64,000 bases of DNA. Origin: Polytrichum commune. Lineage: Eukaryota; Streptophyta; Polytrichopsida; Polytrichales; Polytrichaceae. The notes beneath the pieces were generated by a model that was not told where the DNA came from, searched no databases, and saw nothing but the letters and a program-made list of their open reading frames with translations. Shown here one piece after another: positions 22,373-34,800 of the stretch. Made by a program: the position numbers and the translations under genes. Where the stretch lies: NCBI GenBank assembly GCA_950295325.1, contig OX485805.1:14309501-14373500 (forward strand), in the 5' to 3' direction. The stretch's first letter is position 1, and the number at the start of each line of letters is the position of its first letter.

Positions 22373-25300
22373 ATGGAGTGCACGGTGGAGTGGACGGGTT
22401 TGGGGGAGAGCACCACAGCGGTAGGGATTGCGCAGCAACAAAGGTTTGGAAGTGAGAATGGAAGGTTTGGATGGAGACCGAAGCAGGTGGTGCGAGAACA
22501 GAAGCAAAGATACGGAGGGAGCCCCTGTTTTGCAACGCTCACCGTGAGCGATTTGAGCAGCAGTAGCAGCAACAAGTTACAGGAAGGCTTTGGACGCCAT
22601 TTCAACAATTTGATTCGTAGGCATTGTGACAGAGTGCCTCTAGGGTGGGCTTCGATTAGCCGAGGCGGAGGGGTAGGCGGAGAAGGAGGACTTGGAGACG
22701 ACGTGGATGGTGCAGGGAAGGGCGGGGAGAAGCTGGAGGCAACAGGGGAGGAGGAGACGCAGCCGTCCGGAAAGGAGGAGAAGACGCAGAAGAGTGTGTT
22801 GATTTTGATGAGTGATACCGGAGGCGGCCATCGGGCGTCTGCGGAAGCTATCAAGTCCACCTTCGAGCTCGAATATGGGGACGAATACAAGGTGCTTTGT
22901 GCGGTGCTTGGATTTCTGTTTCCTTTAGGTAGGTTGTGTGTGCGGAGTGCTTAGCAGAGTTTATTGTATTATGTTGTGTTGCCAGCAATCAAGCTTACTG
23001 CGTATGATGTCCTAAGTATGATGATGATGGTGATGATGGTGTGCATATAGAGTTCCAGTGTATGTGAATGTTGAAAGAATTTAAATCTGCCACTCTCTGT
23101 TTGTGTTTTTTTTGTTTACCATGATGGCTTTTAATGAGGATTATGTGCTGGATTCGAGGTCAGGTCCACGTCATTGATTTGTGGAAGGAACACACTCCTT
23201 GGCCATTCAACCAAGTTCCCCGAACCTACAGCTTTATGGTGAAGCATGAGACTTTATGGAGGTTTGCATATTACAGCACAGCGCCGAAGATAGTACATCA
23301 GTCTCAAATGGCAGCAACAGCTCCCTTCATTGCAAGGTAATCTTCCAAGAGGGCCATCATCTTCTACTCCTCGTCAACCAGCAGAAGTTCTCAGGCTTGC
23401 TAGCAGAAGTACTGAATTGGGACATAAGCAGCTATATTTCTTGATAGCTGTAGTATTTTAGGTCACTGGATTCACTTGGACTTTTAAATGGAGGTCTGAA
23501 CGTTAATCTGGTGTGGATGCTCAGAGAAGTGGCGAAGGGTTTGAGTAAGTATCAACCAGATGTTATTGTGAGTGTGCACCCGCTGATGCAGCACATACCA
23601 TTGAGGGTCCTGCGAGCACGAGGATTACTGGATAAAATCCCATTCACGACTGTCATCACAGACCTTAGCACTTGCCACCCTACTTGGTATGCTTTCCATC
23701 CCATTCTGAAGTTGAGGGTGCAATCTATTCCAGGCTCTTGCAGATGTTTTCTTTTGGAATGCACTTTTACAGAAGGACTGGAGATTCTGTAGCCTATGAA
23801 CATAGCTTTTGGTCGACGATTGCCTTCTTACTGGACTTGTTTGGAATGGCAGGTTCCACAGGCTAGTGACAGCTTGTTTCTGTCCAACGAAGGAGGTAGA
23901 ACAGAGAGCTCTCAAGGCTGGCCTCAGGCCTTCACAACTACGTGTGCATGGGCTTCCCATCCGACCTTCTTTCTCTAAATTTACACGTCCCAAGGTGAAT
24001 ATGTCAAGCGAGTTTCTTACCTTGGGGTGGGAATGCTAGCCCCTATGATTTCCCATTGGTTGTTTTGCATGCAATATCCACAATTCGTTTCCACTTGTGG
24101 TGCATGCTCAAAGGTTTGAATTCGAATGAAGAGCAACCTATTGCAATTCATTGAGGGCCAAACTCATTTAAGCACGCCATAATGAGTTTGCCTCTCAATG
24201 AACTAATATGGAATGCTCTTCCAAACCTCCACACTATCTCCAAGCCTGCATCTCAAACTTACTGAGCACGGAAGGTGTTATATGCAAAACAACCAATTCC
24301 TGACCAAAAAAGTCATGCTGAGTCAGAAGATAACTCTATTCTGTGCAGGATTTGCCTTTGAATGTCAAATGTAATTCGCTGATTCTTTGGAAGGTTAATG
24401 CTTCAGGATGAGTTACGGAGAGAGCTTGAGATGGATGAGGAGCTACCTGCTGTGCTTTTGATGGGGGGAGGGGAGGGCATGGGTCCTGTAGAAGCAACTG
24501 CCCGAGCTTTGGGAGAGTCGCTTTATGATTCAGAAAATGGCAGACCGATTGGGCAGCTTGTGGTCGTTTGTGGCCGCAACAAACGTCTAGTCAAGAAGCT
24601 GCAGGAACTCAATTGGAAAATTCCTGTACATGTATGTCTCATCTTACACATCTCGCCAATGCTCTGGAAATCTCTTGTTATTTCTTGAAAGCTTTAACTT
24701 TTGTTGTATTGGCTTATAAACAATTTGGAGTCTCAATATCATTCACAATTGAATACGCAATTGTATTTGGTGATTGTTCCAGGGTAGGTGATTAGAGGAT
24801 TGGCACAAATTTTTTCTCACATGGAATGGCTATACAGGAGAATTATCTTGAAAAGCTTGTCGTCTCTGGTCTGTGCTATACTATTTTCCAAGGTTTACTT
24901 GATTGTGAGCAGCTGCATGGACCTCTTTGATCTTGTTATAGCAGCACATGTGGTTTGCTTTGGCCTAACAAAGAACTGCATGCAGATCAATGGGTTTGTA
25001 ACAAATATGTCGGATTGGATGGCAGCTTCTGACACTGTAATAACTAAGGTAGGATCTCTTGACTTGTCCTACACAAATATGGACCATGTTTGTGTTCTTT
25101 TTTTGATTGAAAAGTACATCAGCTCCATCTCACCAATTAAATCAGAATGCAAGTGCCTGTGACCTTTTGTTTGACAGAGGTTGCCAGTTGCAGATTATCT
25201 GTCACAGGCTTTGACTTAGTTTCTTGAAATTTCTGCACATAATTGTAGTGTAGGAATGTTAATAGCTACCGGGTTGCCCCTGTATACTGAAGTCAACTTT

Positions 25301-25893
25301 GTTGCATCATTTGCAGGCAGGTCCTGGGACGATAGCAGAAGCGATGATTAGAGGTTTACCAATGCTCATTTTTGACTTCATTCCTGGACAGGTCAGCACT
25401 TTTCCTGCTATTCACTATCAAGTGCAATGCATCAACTTAATTACTTGATGCATATGATGCAGATCAATCTGTACTTTCCATCTAGTAGGTAGCTAGTGCA
25501 TTTGTTCTGGTCAGGTTCATTAGTGGTGCCCTTAAGACCATGTTTCAATATGTCATTGTCAGCTAACAGAAAATTACGATTGAAGTGGTGAGCATCTCCG
25601 GCACTATATATCTCCTGAATAGTGGTCTCTTTTGCATGCAGGAGGTTGGGAACGTTTCTTTTGTTGTTGACAACCATGCAGGGACATTTTGTGAAGAGCC
25701 GAAAGAAATCGCGAAAACAATAGCAGGTTGGTTTGGTGCAAAGGCAAATGAATTGAGAGAAATGGCTGAGAATGCGAAAAGGTTAGCCCAGCCTGATGCT
25801 GTGTTTAAAATAGTGCATGATTTAGATGATATGGTACGGAACAAAAACGTAAACCGTGAACACTTGAACTTTGCTTATAGAGGACTGATTTGA
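22373..25893 (+). CDS. MGD1: Monogalactosyldiacylglycerol (MGDG) synthase, plastid envelope
   Basis: GT28-family enzyme moving galactose from UDP-galactose to diacylglycerol at the plastid envelope, making the main thylakoid lipid. Exons: 22373-22891, 23164-23336, 23525-23686, 23853-23994, 24407-24631, 24986-25048, 25317-25391, 25642-25893. All junctions are GT-AG, the phases agree, and the total is 536 aa (Arabidopsis MGD1 is about 533). Residues 1-135 form a Ser/Arg/Gly-rich transit-type region. Signatures: [13 protein letters not shown] at 148, FPFNQ-type PWPFNQVPR early in exon 2, [12 protein letters not shown] at 249, [10 protein letters not shown] at the exon 3/4 join, [19 protein letters not shown] at about 349, [15 protein letters not shown] at 429 (nucleotide-sugar site). 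The long N-terminus suggests a type-A (MGD1-like) inner-envelope enzyme. Intron 4 carries a MITE-like insertion. No disabling change is visible. Confidence 0.96.
24037..24336 (+). mobile_element. Intronic MITE-like element, copy in MGDG synthase
   Basis: Fills most of intron 4. It begins with CCCCTATGATTTCCC then TTGGTTGTTTTGCATGC and ends near TATGCAAAACAACCAATTCC, an inverted near-copy of the start. It matches the HDS-intron copy in the same orientation and the TAF9-intron copy in the opposite one. Confidence 0.7.
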
Positions 25894-26194
25894 TGATGCT
25901 TCTACTTCTGTATTGATCCTTGGTACATTTGATGAGCTAAGAATTTTTTTCATTGGATCCAACTCCAGTTGTGAATTTCTCCAAGCTACTCTTGTAACGG
26001 CTGTTATAGTTCTTTGCACAGGCAAAGCAGGCCTTTCTGTACAAACCTTGAGCTATCTTAGCACTTGAGTTGATCCCTGCCTATGATGATTGATGTGGTT
26101 TATATTGATGCATCTCATTTAAAAGTGGTCCCCTATGCGTTTCGTTACTTACAACGTTGGGAACTTGTGCACATAAAACAAATCTCTGAATGCA

Positions 26195-26385
26195 CTAAGG
26201 GGTTCATTGCTGAACCTTCAGATTTCTGCTTTGTAAAACCCATATTGCAAGGCAGAAGGAGTGGAACATTTGTGTCCTTAAATTACTGCTAATAGAGGCA
26301 AAATTGTGCCATAGATTCTTTGCTTGTTGTATCTGCTTCTCAATGGAAATGGAAATGCACCTAACTTGGTCCTTGAAAGCCATAT
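26195..26385 (+). repeat. Dispersed direct repeat downstream of MGDG synthase, copy 1
   Basis: TGTGCCATAGATTCTT, CTCAATGGAAATGGAAATGC and AAGGCAGAAGGAGTGGAACA recur in variant form at 27930-28115. Confidence 0.5.
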
Positions 26386-27929
26386 TTACCTCCTGAAAGT
26401 TTTGGGTTTCACTATCCACCCTTTCAATAGCAGAGTACACTTGGGCACCCTTTCAGCACCCAAGTGGATTGCTCTCAAGTCAATCTCTCTCTCCATATAG
26501 GTATATATATGGCCAAACCACTATTGAAGGGTTTGAGGCTATAGTTCATCAATTTGGATGAAAATTTTCTTAAGGCTTATTGAAAAACTTCCAAGAATTT
26601 CATCAATGTTTCAAGCAGGGATTAAAATTAGGCAGTGTCATGTAAAAATGATGGAGGTAGCATGACATTGCACTTAGTTTGGTGCTCCTAGATGAAAAGG
26701 TTTTATTCTCCAGAATTTCATCATCGTTCAAAGTTTTGCATGTTTTCAATTTGTTTATCAATTGATTATTGACGAAGTAGGATCAGTGGTAACTACTATA
26801 GTATTTTCAATGAGTCACCTTAATTCAAAGGGGCAGCTTCCTGCATGTTTTAGGGATTCTTCGGAGAGTGCTCTGAATTTAGTACTGCTTCAGTTTTGGC
26901 AATGGGGATTTTATTCCCCTGAGGTGAGCAGTGAAGGTGAGAACATTTTATTAAAAAATGTTCACCTTCTGGTGTACTTAAGTTAGCATGTTTCGTTTGA
27001 CTTCTGAATTAAGTAACTTAGCTTCACCAGAACTTAGATATGAATGGCAATACCGATTCTGAATGATATTATTTATTATGAAAGATAGAGAGAGAGTCCG
27101 TGCCATGTAGTGCTTCTGTGCATAGGTAACCAAAGTAGATACACAACACAAAAGGGAAACCTTAACCCTTAGGTCGCATTCTACATACTTGAAGATTGGT
27201 ACCTTTAAAATGTGGACAATCCCAAAAGAATTTTTGAGGGTTAAGGTCACCACTTTATGGGATAAGGTATGCAAGGTTTGATCCACACTAGGTTGATAGA
27301 AGCTACATTAAATTTCATCCGACATATCTCTCATTCAACTTTTCCAAAGACACAGCTGGTGGAATTTGATCTTCATGATATTGATTCTTGCATGTAACTT
27401 ATGATGCAAACCTCATGTCATATGTTTCCTTCTCACTTGTAAAGTCTTCCATTCTTGTGTTGGTGCTCTTATGATTATTCTCGTTGACTTTATATATCGA
27501 TTATATCAGTAAAGTACTAAAGTAAAATGATAAAGCCTAATATTTTGTGACTCTTCAGGGGATACCATTGGTAAGTTCCACTTGTCACTTACCCTAGGCA
27601 TGAGAAGAATTCGGTCATGGGTCAAGAATAAACATGTTGTGCTTCTCCAAAAATGACGGCCTAAGTCTTAGTGCCGCGGCAAGGTCCCATGACAAAGTGC
27701 ATCTCTTTTATTCAAAAAGGGTGAGGGAGCATGAGGCATAGCAATGTTATGTGATATTCCATACATGTGTAGTCATAGAAACTTCAACGCATGTGGTTTC
27801 TATGGTTTATTTGTGTGTTTATGTATATCGAGATGATCACGTTACAAACTTCCATAGGCAAAAATGATGATGTAAAATGATGAAATGTGTCTATGAAATA
27901 TAATAAAGATGAGTGCATTTCCATTGAGA

Positions 27930-28115
27930 ATCCAATGATATCATTGCCAAACCTTCAAGTTTTTGTATTACAAGGTGGAAGGGTGGAACAATTGTGCCCA
28001 AAAATGCTATACTATCATTGAGACAATGTTGTGCTATAGATTCTTGACATTCTGATTCGGACTCTCAATGGAAACCGGGAATGCACCCCAATTCGTCGAG
28101 CCTTAAGGGCACAAG
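27930..28115 (+). repeat. Dispersed direct repeat upstream of HDS, copy 2
   Basis: Variant of 26195-26385 (TGTGCTATAGATTCTTGAC, CTCAATGGAAACCGGGAATG). It ends about 150 bp before the GC-rich HDS promoter island. Confidence 0.5.
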
Positions 28116-28269
28116 ACATTGGTTTGGTGGGAGCTCGTGCACATTATGGAATCCCAAGATGTGCTCAGGTGCCAACTTTGGGAGTGAAGAAGCACCAAGG
28201 TAGTTTGGAATGGGCATAGAGTCCAATGAGCAGCATAGCATCCTGCATACCCGGATGAAAAGGAGTATC

Positions 28270-28460
28270 ACGGGCGACAGGGGTATATCCCGGGCCACCC
28301 GGGGATCTCCCCATTATCCGAAATCCCCTTTGACCCGCCGGAAGCCCCCCGGGGCCGATAACTCCCCCGGGTGACGTCAGCCTTGGCAGCCCGGGCAGCC
28401 CAGCGCACTTCAGAGCCAGCCCGATCATGACGTCACCCGGTCTCCCCGCCCGGGCGCCGG
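28270..28460 (+). promoter_or_regulatory. GC-rich HDS promoter with paired TGACGTCA palindromes
   Basis: A sharply GC-rich island in an AT-rich intergenic region, 430-620 bp before the HDS start. TGACGTCA, a classic bZIP (C-box/as-1-like) core, occurs at 28372-28379 and 28428-28435. Each sits in a 13-bp word (CCGGGTGACGTCA), and the two are exact reverse complements 48 bp apart. bZIP factors such as HY5 and TGA proteins bind such cores; control of HDS here is inferred. Confidence 0.5.
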
Positions 28461-28466
28461 TCCGTC

Positions 28467-28502
28467 CTCTCTCTCTCGTCTCTCTCTGTCTCTCTTCCTC
28501 TC
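28467..28502 (+). promoter_or_regulatory. CT-rich initiator/leader tract of HDS
   Basis: A pyrimidine tract (CTCTCTCTC, CGTCTCTCTCTG and similar) lies directly downstream of the GC island and about 390-420 bp before the HDS ATG. It is typical of plant transcription-start regions. Confidence 0.4.
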
Positions 28503-28888
28503 GCGGTCTATCCCCCGAGAGGAGTGAATGAGAGAAATCCTAGTTGTGTATACGCGGTAGCTGCAGTGGTGCCTCGAAAGGCCGCAATATCTCGGTGATT
28601 GTGTGTTCGCATTGGAATTGGCACTCCCATGGTGGATTTATAGCTCAAGCAATCATCTAGCGCTGCTTTGTGCAGCTTGCTACTAACTCTTGGTGTCGTG
28701 GTGTTCGCTTTTTTGGTGCCTTTTTCGTGGCGCTGTCAGCCACTCGTGTAGGGAGGTTTGTTTGTCTTGGGGGTTTTGGATATTGGGATAATTCCACGAG
28801 GGCGAGGGTTCGCGAGGTTGCGAGGGGTTTGGGAGTAAGTAGAGGTTGAGTTTTTTTTGGTTTCCTGGTTCTGGTTTGGAGAATTATC

Positions 28889-31800
28889 ATGGCGGGTAAT
28901 GTGGGACAAGCGTTGGCAATTGCCACGAGCATTCCAACGTCGTTTGCGAGCTTGAAACAGTTAGACTCGATGCCAGGATGTCTGCAGCAATCCTTGGCTG
29001 TTGGATGGAAAGGGAAGGTGAAGGCGCAACGTCAACAAGGGTGTCGTGCAACAAGGAAAGCTCATATTAAAGGGCAGGTGCGCTGTATGGCACCCGAATT
29101 GGCGGAAATGGAGCCAGCATCCAAAGGAAGCCAGCTTCTAGGTAACAATCTTCGTGCTTTTTCACGTTTTGTTGCTTTTGTGCACATTTTGTGAGAAAAT
29201 TGCTGTATCAACTTCTTTGTTATTTTATATAATTTTTTTCCCTTTTCATCCTCTTCGTTTTCGGACATCTAAATCCTCCAAAATATACACACTTTTGGTT
29301 TTGGTTTGTTTGTGTCAGAAAGGGGTTTTGTTGGATTTGAAAATCTCTGCATTCGGTTGTTTAAGAACTTTCGTCATTCTGACGGCTCCTGAGTGGGTAG
29401 CGAGCCTCTGGGGATTACTTTTTTTGCTTTATGGCAATTGTGGTAGCGGCGAACATGTCAATTAGGTTTTACCACTTCTCGCTGTAAAATATTGATATGG
29501 ACGCATAGGCAATGTGGTGTTTCTGTATGTGAGGTTAGAGGGTTTTGCATGGACGTTGAGAAGAGAATGCCATTTACAAGCTTGAAACCTTAGATTCTCG
29601 AGTAGTTTAGTGCTGCAATGTCGATCGGAGTAAACCCGAAATTCTGAACCAGATGATCTTCACTTTTGCATAATTTACGCGCAAAGGCGTGGTGTCCAGG
29701 ATGTGGAGGAGATAATCAGGGAGATACTCTAACGAACATAGTTTTAAAGAAGCGGATGTTACTTTCTTATAAGCACGCTTGCCTCAATCCTGCAAACTCT
29801 TAAATTGTGGGCAATGAAACTACATCAGGCTGAAAACTGATAGAATATATCCATACAAGTTTCTGAATCTGGTTGTTTTGTCAATTGTGGGATGTTTTTG
29901 TGGAATGTTTTTGTGGAAGCAGTTCCCCGGCAGAAGTATTGTGAAGCAATCCACACACCTATAAGGCGAAAGACCTGTACGGTCAATGTGGGTGGCGTGA
30001 CAGTGGGAAGTGAGCATCCTATTCGAGTGCAAACCATGACCACCACAGACACCAAGGATGTAAATGGCACTGTGGAGCAGGTTTTTTTAATTTAACCGAC
30101 CGAACTTACCCATTCATTCTACTTGAAATTGTGCATTGAGAAGGTAACCAATGCAGGAGATTGTGTGGGAAATGAAACATCTGGACTTCATGAATTGCTC
30201 TAAATGTAGGTGCATTGTGCACTCCGCAGGTGATGAGGATTGCAGACAGAGGATGTGACATTGTGCGCATTACAGTTCAGGGAAAGAAAGAGGCCGATGC
30301 GTGCTACGACATCAAGAATACACTTGTGCAGAAAGGGTGATCATTTTCGTACTTCAACCCTTTTCCTGCAATTGTCCATTGTTTTAGATTCTTAAGAATG
30401 CTAATCAAAGGATTTTGTAACTGTATGCAATGTGTTTGTTCAAGTAATGGTTGAAATATTGTCAATGTCTCTACTCCTTGCTCATCAGGTAGAGCGGGAG
30501 ACAGAAGCCAGCATTAAGGGTTCTGACGTTCATTGTTCTACAGGTATAATATCCCATTGGTTGCAGATATTCATTTTGCACCTTCAATTGCGATGAAAGT
30601 AGCTGAATGCTTTGACAAAATTCGAATCAATCCAGGAAACTTTGGTGAGTACCTCTAACTGGCTAAGCGTCTGTGTCATTCTTTGTTTGCAATTACTGAG
30701 TAAAGAATATAGTCTTTGATCACATTAACACACAAATCTGTCAGGGGGTTCTGAAATTGCCAACTTTCTGCAAATTTTCTTGTCATGTGAGCATGCTTGA
30801 ATGGACGATTGCCATGCCTTAAGTCACAGTCTATCTGCTTTGTTTGTTGCAAATCTTCTACCTACTTTCTCAGAGTCTTGATGACATGCAGCTGATCGGC
30901 GAGCCCAATTTGAGAAGTTGGAGTACACAGAGGAGGATTACCAAGATGAATTGAGAAATATTGAAGAGGTTTGGGCTCAACATATTGAAAGGCCAGTTCC
31001 TTGTAATAGTTGCCATTGAAGATGTTCCCAAGTTGGTTCACTGGTGTTGAAGTTGAAATTGTGGTGTTCAATTTGTCAGGTGTTTACACCGCTAGTGGAG
31101 AAGTGCAAGAAGTATGGACGGGCTATGCGGATAGGGACAAACCATGGAAGTCTGTCTGACCGTATCATGAGCTATTATGGTGATTCTCCAAGGGGCATGG
31201 TTAGTTTTCACTTACCTTCCTTTCTCTTGTGTAATGGAAGACATGTTCTTGTAGAGGTAGACGGTAAGGCTAGTTCTTGACTTGCAGATCATGCAGTGTT
31301 CTGCAGGCAATTCTGTAGATAAAGATTGAGGACTTTGTGAAACCCGTTTTTATCTATTATCGCAAACAGTGTCATAGGATAGTTTGGCTTCTTAGGTCAT
31401 TATCTGAAGCAGTTTCCTCAAAACTACATGTCTCAGTATTGTGATTAATGGGAATGCTATGATACTGTCTTTGGAAGCAATATGCTAGAGAACTCTTTCA
31501 TCTCATGTCGATGGATATTACAGGTAGAGTCAGCGTTTGAGTTTGCAAGAATCTGTCGGAAATTGGACTACCACAATTTCGTGTTTTCAATGAAAGCAAG
31601 CAATCCAGTTGTCATGGTACAAGCGTATCGGCTTTTGGTGTCAGAAATGTATGTCAACAACTGGGATTACCCTCTTCATTTGGGTGTTACTGAGGCTGGG
31701 GAGGGTGAAGATGGTCGTATGAAGTCAGCGATTGGCATTGGCGCTCTTCTACAGGTACAGTCTTTCACGTCTGCTTTCATCAGGTTGTGCAGTAAAGAAT

Positions 31801-34800
31801 AATCATGTTATTTTCTTGGATCCTGTAAGTTGACCTCATAGATGGTCAAGTAACTTAACCTGACATTTCTAAGTGTGCAGGATGGTTTGGGCGACACCAT
31901 TCGTGTCTCATTGACAGAAGCACCTGAGGAGGAGATTGATCCCTGCACGAAACTTGCAAACCTGGGCATGAAGATCTCTGCAGAGCAAAAGGGAGTTGTA
32001 AGTATTGATGTCTGTCACTACCAGCAATATGTGTACATGTCAACTGTTAATCTATGCTTCCTCTTCCATATTCAAGAATGTGGGCACTGTCGTTGGTGGC
32101 TTGGAGCCACTGCACTGTTCCTGCCTACGATTGGAATGTCCTTTAGTTCTTACTTTGTTCACTGTAACCTTTCAATTCTCCTCAATTTGACATGGGTGAC
32201 TGTGGCCAGGCTAAATTTGAAGAGAAGCACCGCCGGTACTTTGACTTCCAACGAAGGACAGGCCAACTTCCATTGCAGAAGGAGGTGAGTTGAGCTTCTT
32301 GTTAACCTTGAATGTGTTATATTCCTTGTTTTCTTGAGAGTTGTGTCTCTACAGTATCTAGATTGAATGGCAGGAATCTTATAGGAAGTATAAATTGGTT
32401 AGAAGTAGGCAGAAGAGGATTGGGGCTATTTGTTGACGAAGGGGACTTGATAGTTTATACCCAATGTTAAGGGTACAACATTTGGTTGTAAGGTCTCAAA
32501 ATGCCAGGTGTCCCCTTTATACTTTTTCTTTTGGAATCCCTGTGACTTCAGGTCATACTCTTTCTCACAGTCAGCCTCATAGTCCTGATGTAAAATTCTT
32601 CTAATGGATTGGACAGGGTGAGCTCGTTGACTACAGAAACGTGTTGCACAGGGATGGTTCCGTTCTTATGTCAGTTTCTTTGGAACAGTTGAAGGTAACT
32701 CATCTTTGCCTGCACTGCTTAGGAAGATCCAAGTTATGAAAGTACTATTGAAGTGATTGTTATGAGAATGTGTGTTAGCCTTCAAACTGCTGGAGAACGT
32801 AGCTTCAACTTGTTCATGCGTCGTATAAATTTGGTAAGAAATAAAGTGGGAAAATTGTATTCTTTATTTTTTGTTGTGAGGGCTAGTGACCAAGTAGCCA
32901 GCACAATTTCCCCTTTTTATCTTCATAATTCGTGTCTTCCTTTTTTTGTGCAGAAACCTGAAACTCTTTACAGACAACTAGCTACGAAGCTCATCATCGG
33001 TATGCCGTACAAGGTACTACTTTTAAATTGTTTGTGAACATCAGTCACTAGGCTAATTCACCCACTGTCTAGGTTCTTTTAAGTCATACCTGGTAGTCTG
33101 AAAATTCACATCTGCAGAATTCAACCGATTCCAGTGGGCTTTGTTTTATATTTCTACTTGTGTCATTGTAGTAATAAAAGCTCTGCACTGCCACTTCCAT
33201 TTTGTATGCATCTGTTATTTTTGGCTGTGGGAGTAATCTTCAGAAAGAGGATGTAAATTTGTACTTTGCGAGGGAAAGTTCACCACATTTTTTAATATGT
33301 ACCACTTACTTGGTGTTTGTCGTAATGAGTTAGTGATATGTCTTGATGTTTGGTTTATACAGGATTTGGCAACAGTTGACACTATTGTACTGGACAAGCT
33401 TCCTGCAGTTGAAGATAGGGCAGCAGTAAGTGCCTAAAAGTTTACAGATCTTTGTTTCTTTGCAATCAAGTATGTCTCAAAATTGGCTTGAGCTGAGACA
33501 TGTGATTGGCTGTTTACTTTCACTGAGCGATGTGTATATTGAGATGACTTACTGGGATGTTTGAGTTTTGTGGCAGAGGCTTGCTGTGAAGAGGTTGACA
33601 GATATTGGTATGGGGGTCTTGACCCCCCTAGCTGAACAGCTTGCTAAGCCTCTTCCTCATGCTATGGCCTTGGCTACTTTAGACGAGATTTCCTCTGGAG
33701 TGCACAAGGAGCTACCGGCAGGTAATGCTTGTAACATTGTTCTGCAATTCTCACCTGTGTGGAAAATGCTGATAGTTGATGGTAAAATACACTTGTTGCT
33801 ATCCACTATACCCTATGAACGCATCAGAATAGGCGTGAATTAAGTGATTTCTGCCAGGTTTGCCACGTGTCATCATGTGATTGATTTGAACCTGTTAAAA
33901 GCTGACGTGGGATGTGATTTTTAGGCAAAGACATGTCCGATCAGACCTGAACGTATGGTTGGCCGGTTTTCAATGGCAATGCAGAATTCTTCAATTCTGT
34001 CACTCATTTTAAGGATGCTCCTTGTCTGTTAAACTTAATTGGTGATTCTTTTGCCAGGAACTCGGTTGGCTGTGACTCTTCGTGGGGATGAACCTGAAGA
34101 GCAGCTAGAGCTACTAAAGAACTTGGATCTTATTATGGTGCTTCAGTATCTGCCAGAAGGTGATGAAAAGTCAAGCCGTGTGCATGCTTCCCGAAGGTAG
34201 GTTACACATTGCTTCTACTGTTCCAATGCGAACACACCCCTTTTGTTTTTACCCAAGCATTCTGTCTACAGCTTTAGTTGAATCTGATAGATTAGGGCTA
34301 AGGGTTATCAAACACATGGAGACCTACATTTCCCATTGTAGTGAAGACATTCTTGTGAATTTAGCTTGCCATTTTTGGTTTGAGAATCGTGCATACAATG
34401 TTCATCTTTGAGCAGATGCAGTTTAGGTTAGAACTTTCAGTCATTGGATATTGTGCTCTAGGATAGTGTAGGAATGCTCAAAAACCTTATGTTTACATGT
34501 TGTGACATTGTGCAGGTTGTTTGAATATCTACAAGTGAATGAGCTCAACTTCCCAGTTATTCATCATCTCAAGTTCCTTGCAGACATTGACAGGTACCTT
34601 TGAATCAAGGAAGGAGACTGAGGATTCCTTATTTTAGTTGACAGAGGTCTTTATATTTTATTCGGAGAAATTATTCATGTAAATGTTTTGAACATGGGAT
34701 CACAAAACCGACCAAAAATCACTTATCTAAGAATGTGTGTTACAATGCAGAGATGACCTGGTTATAAAGGCAGGAAGTGAAGCTGGGGCCATGCTAGTGG

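Larger units (their letters stand above)
25894..28269. other. Intergenic between MGDG synthase and HDS
   Basis: MGDG synthase 3' UTR at the left and a direct repeat pair (26195 and 27930). No frame over 105 codons and no motif. Confidence 0.45.

Noticed and set aside
22287-22890. Minus-strand frames opposite MGDG synthase exon 1 (192, 82 and 63 codons)
   Set aside because: Antisense shadows of GC-richer coding sequence; low-complexity Ser/Pro translation.
28165-28932. Minus-strand frames over the HDS promoter and exon 1
   Set aside because: Products are simple translations of GC-rich or coding antisense DNA, with no domain.
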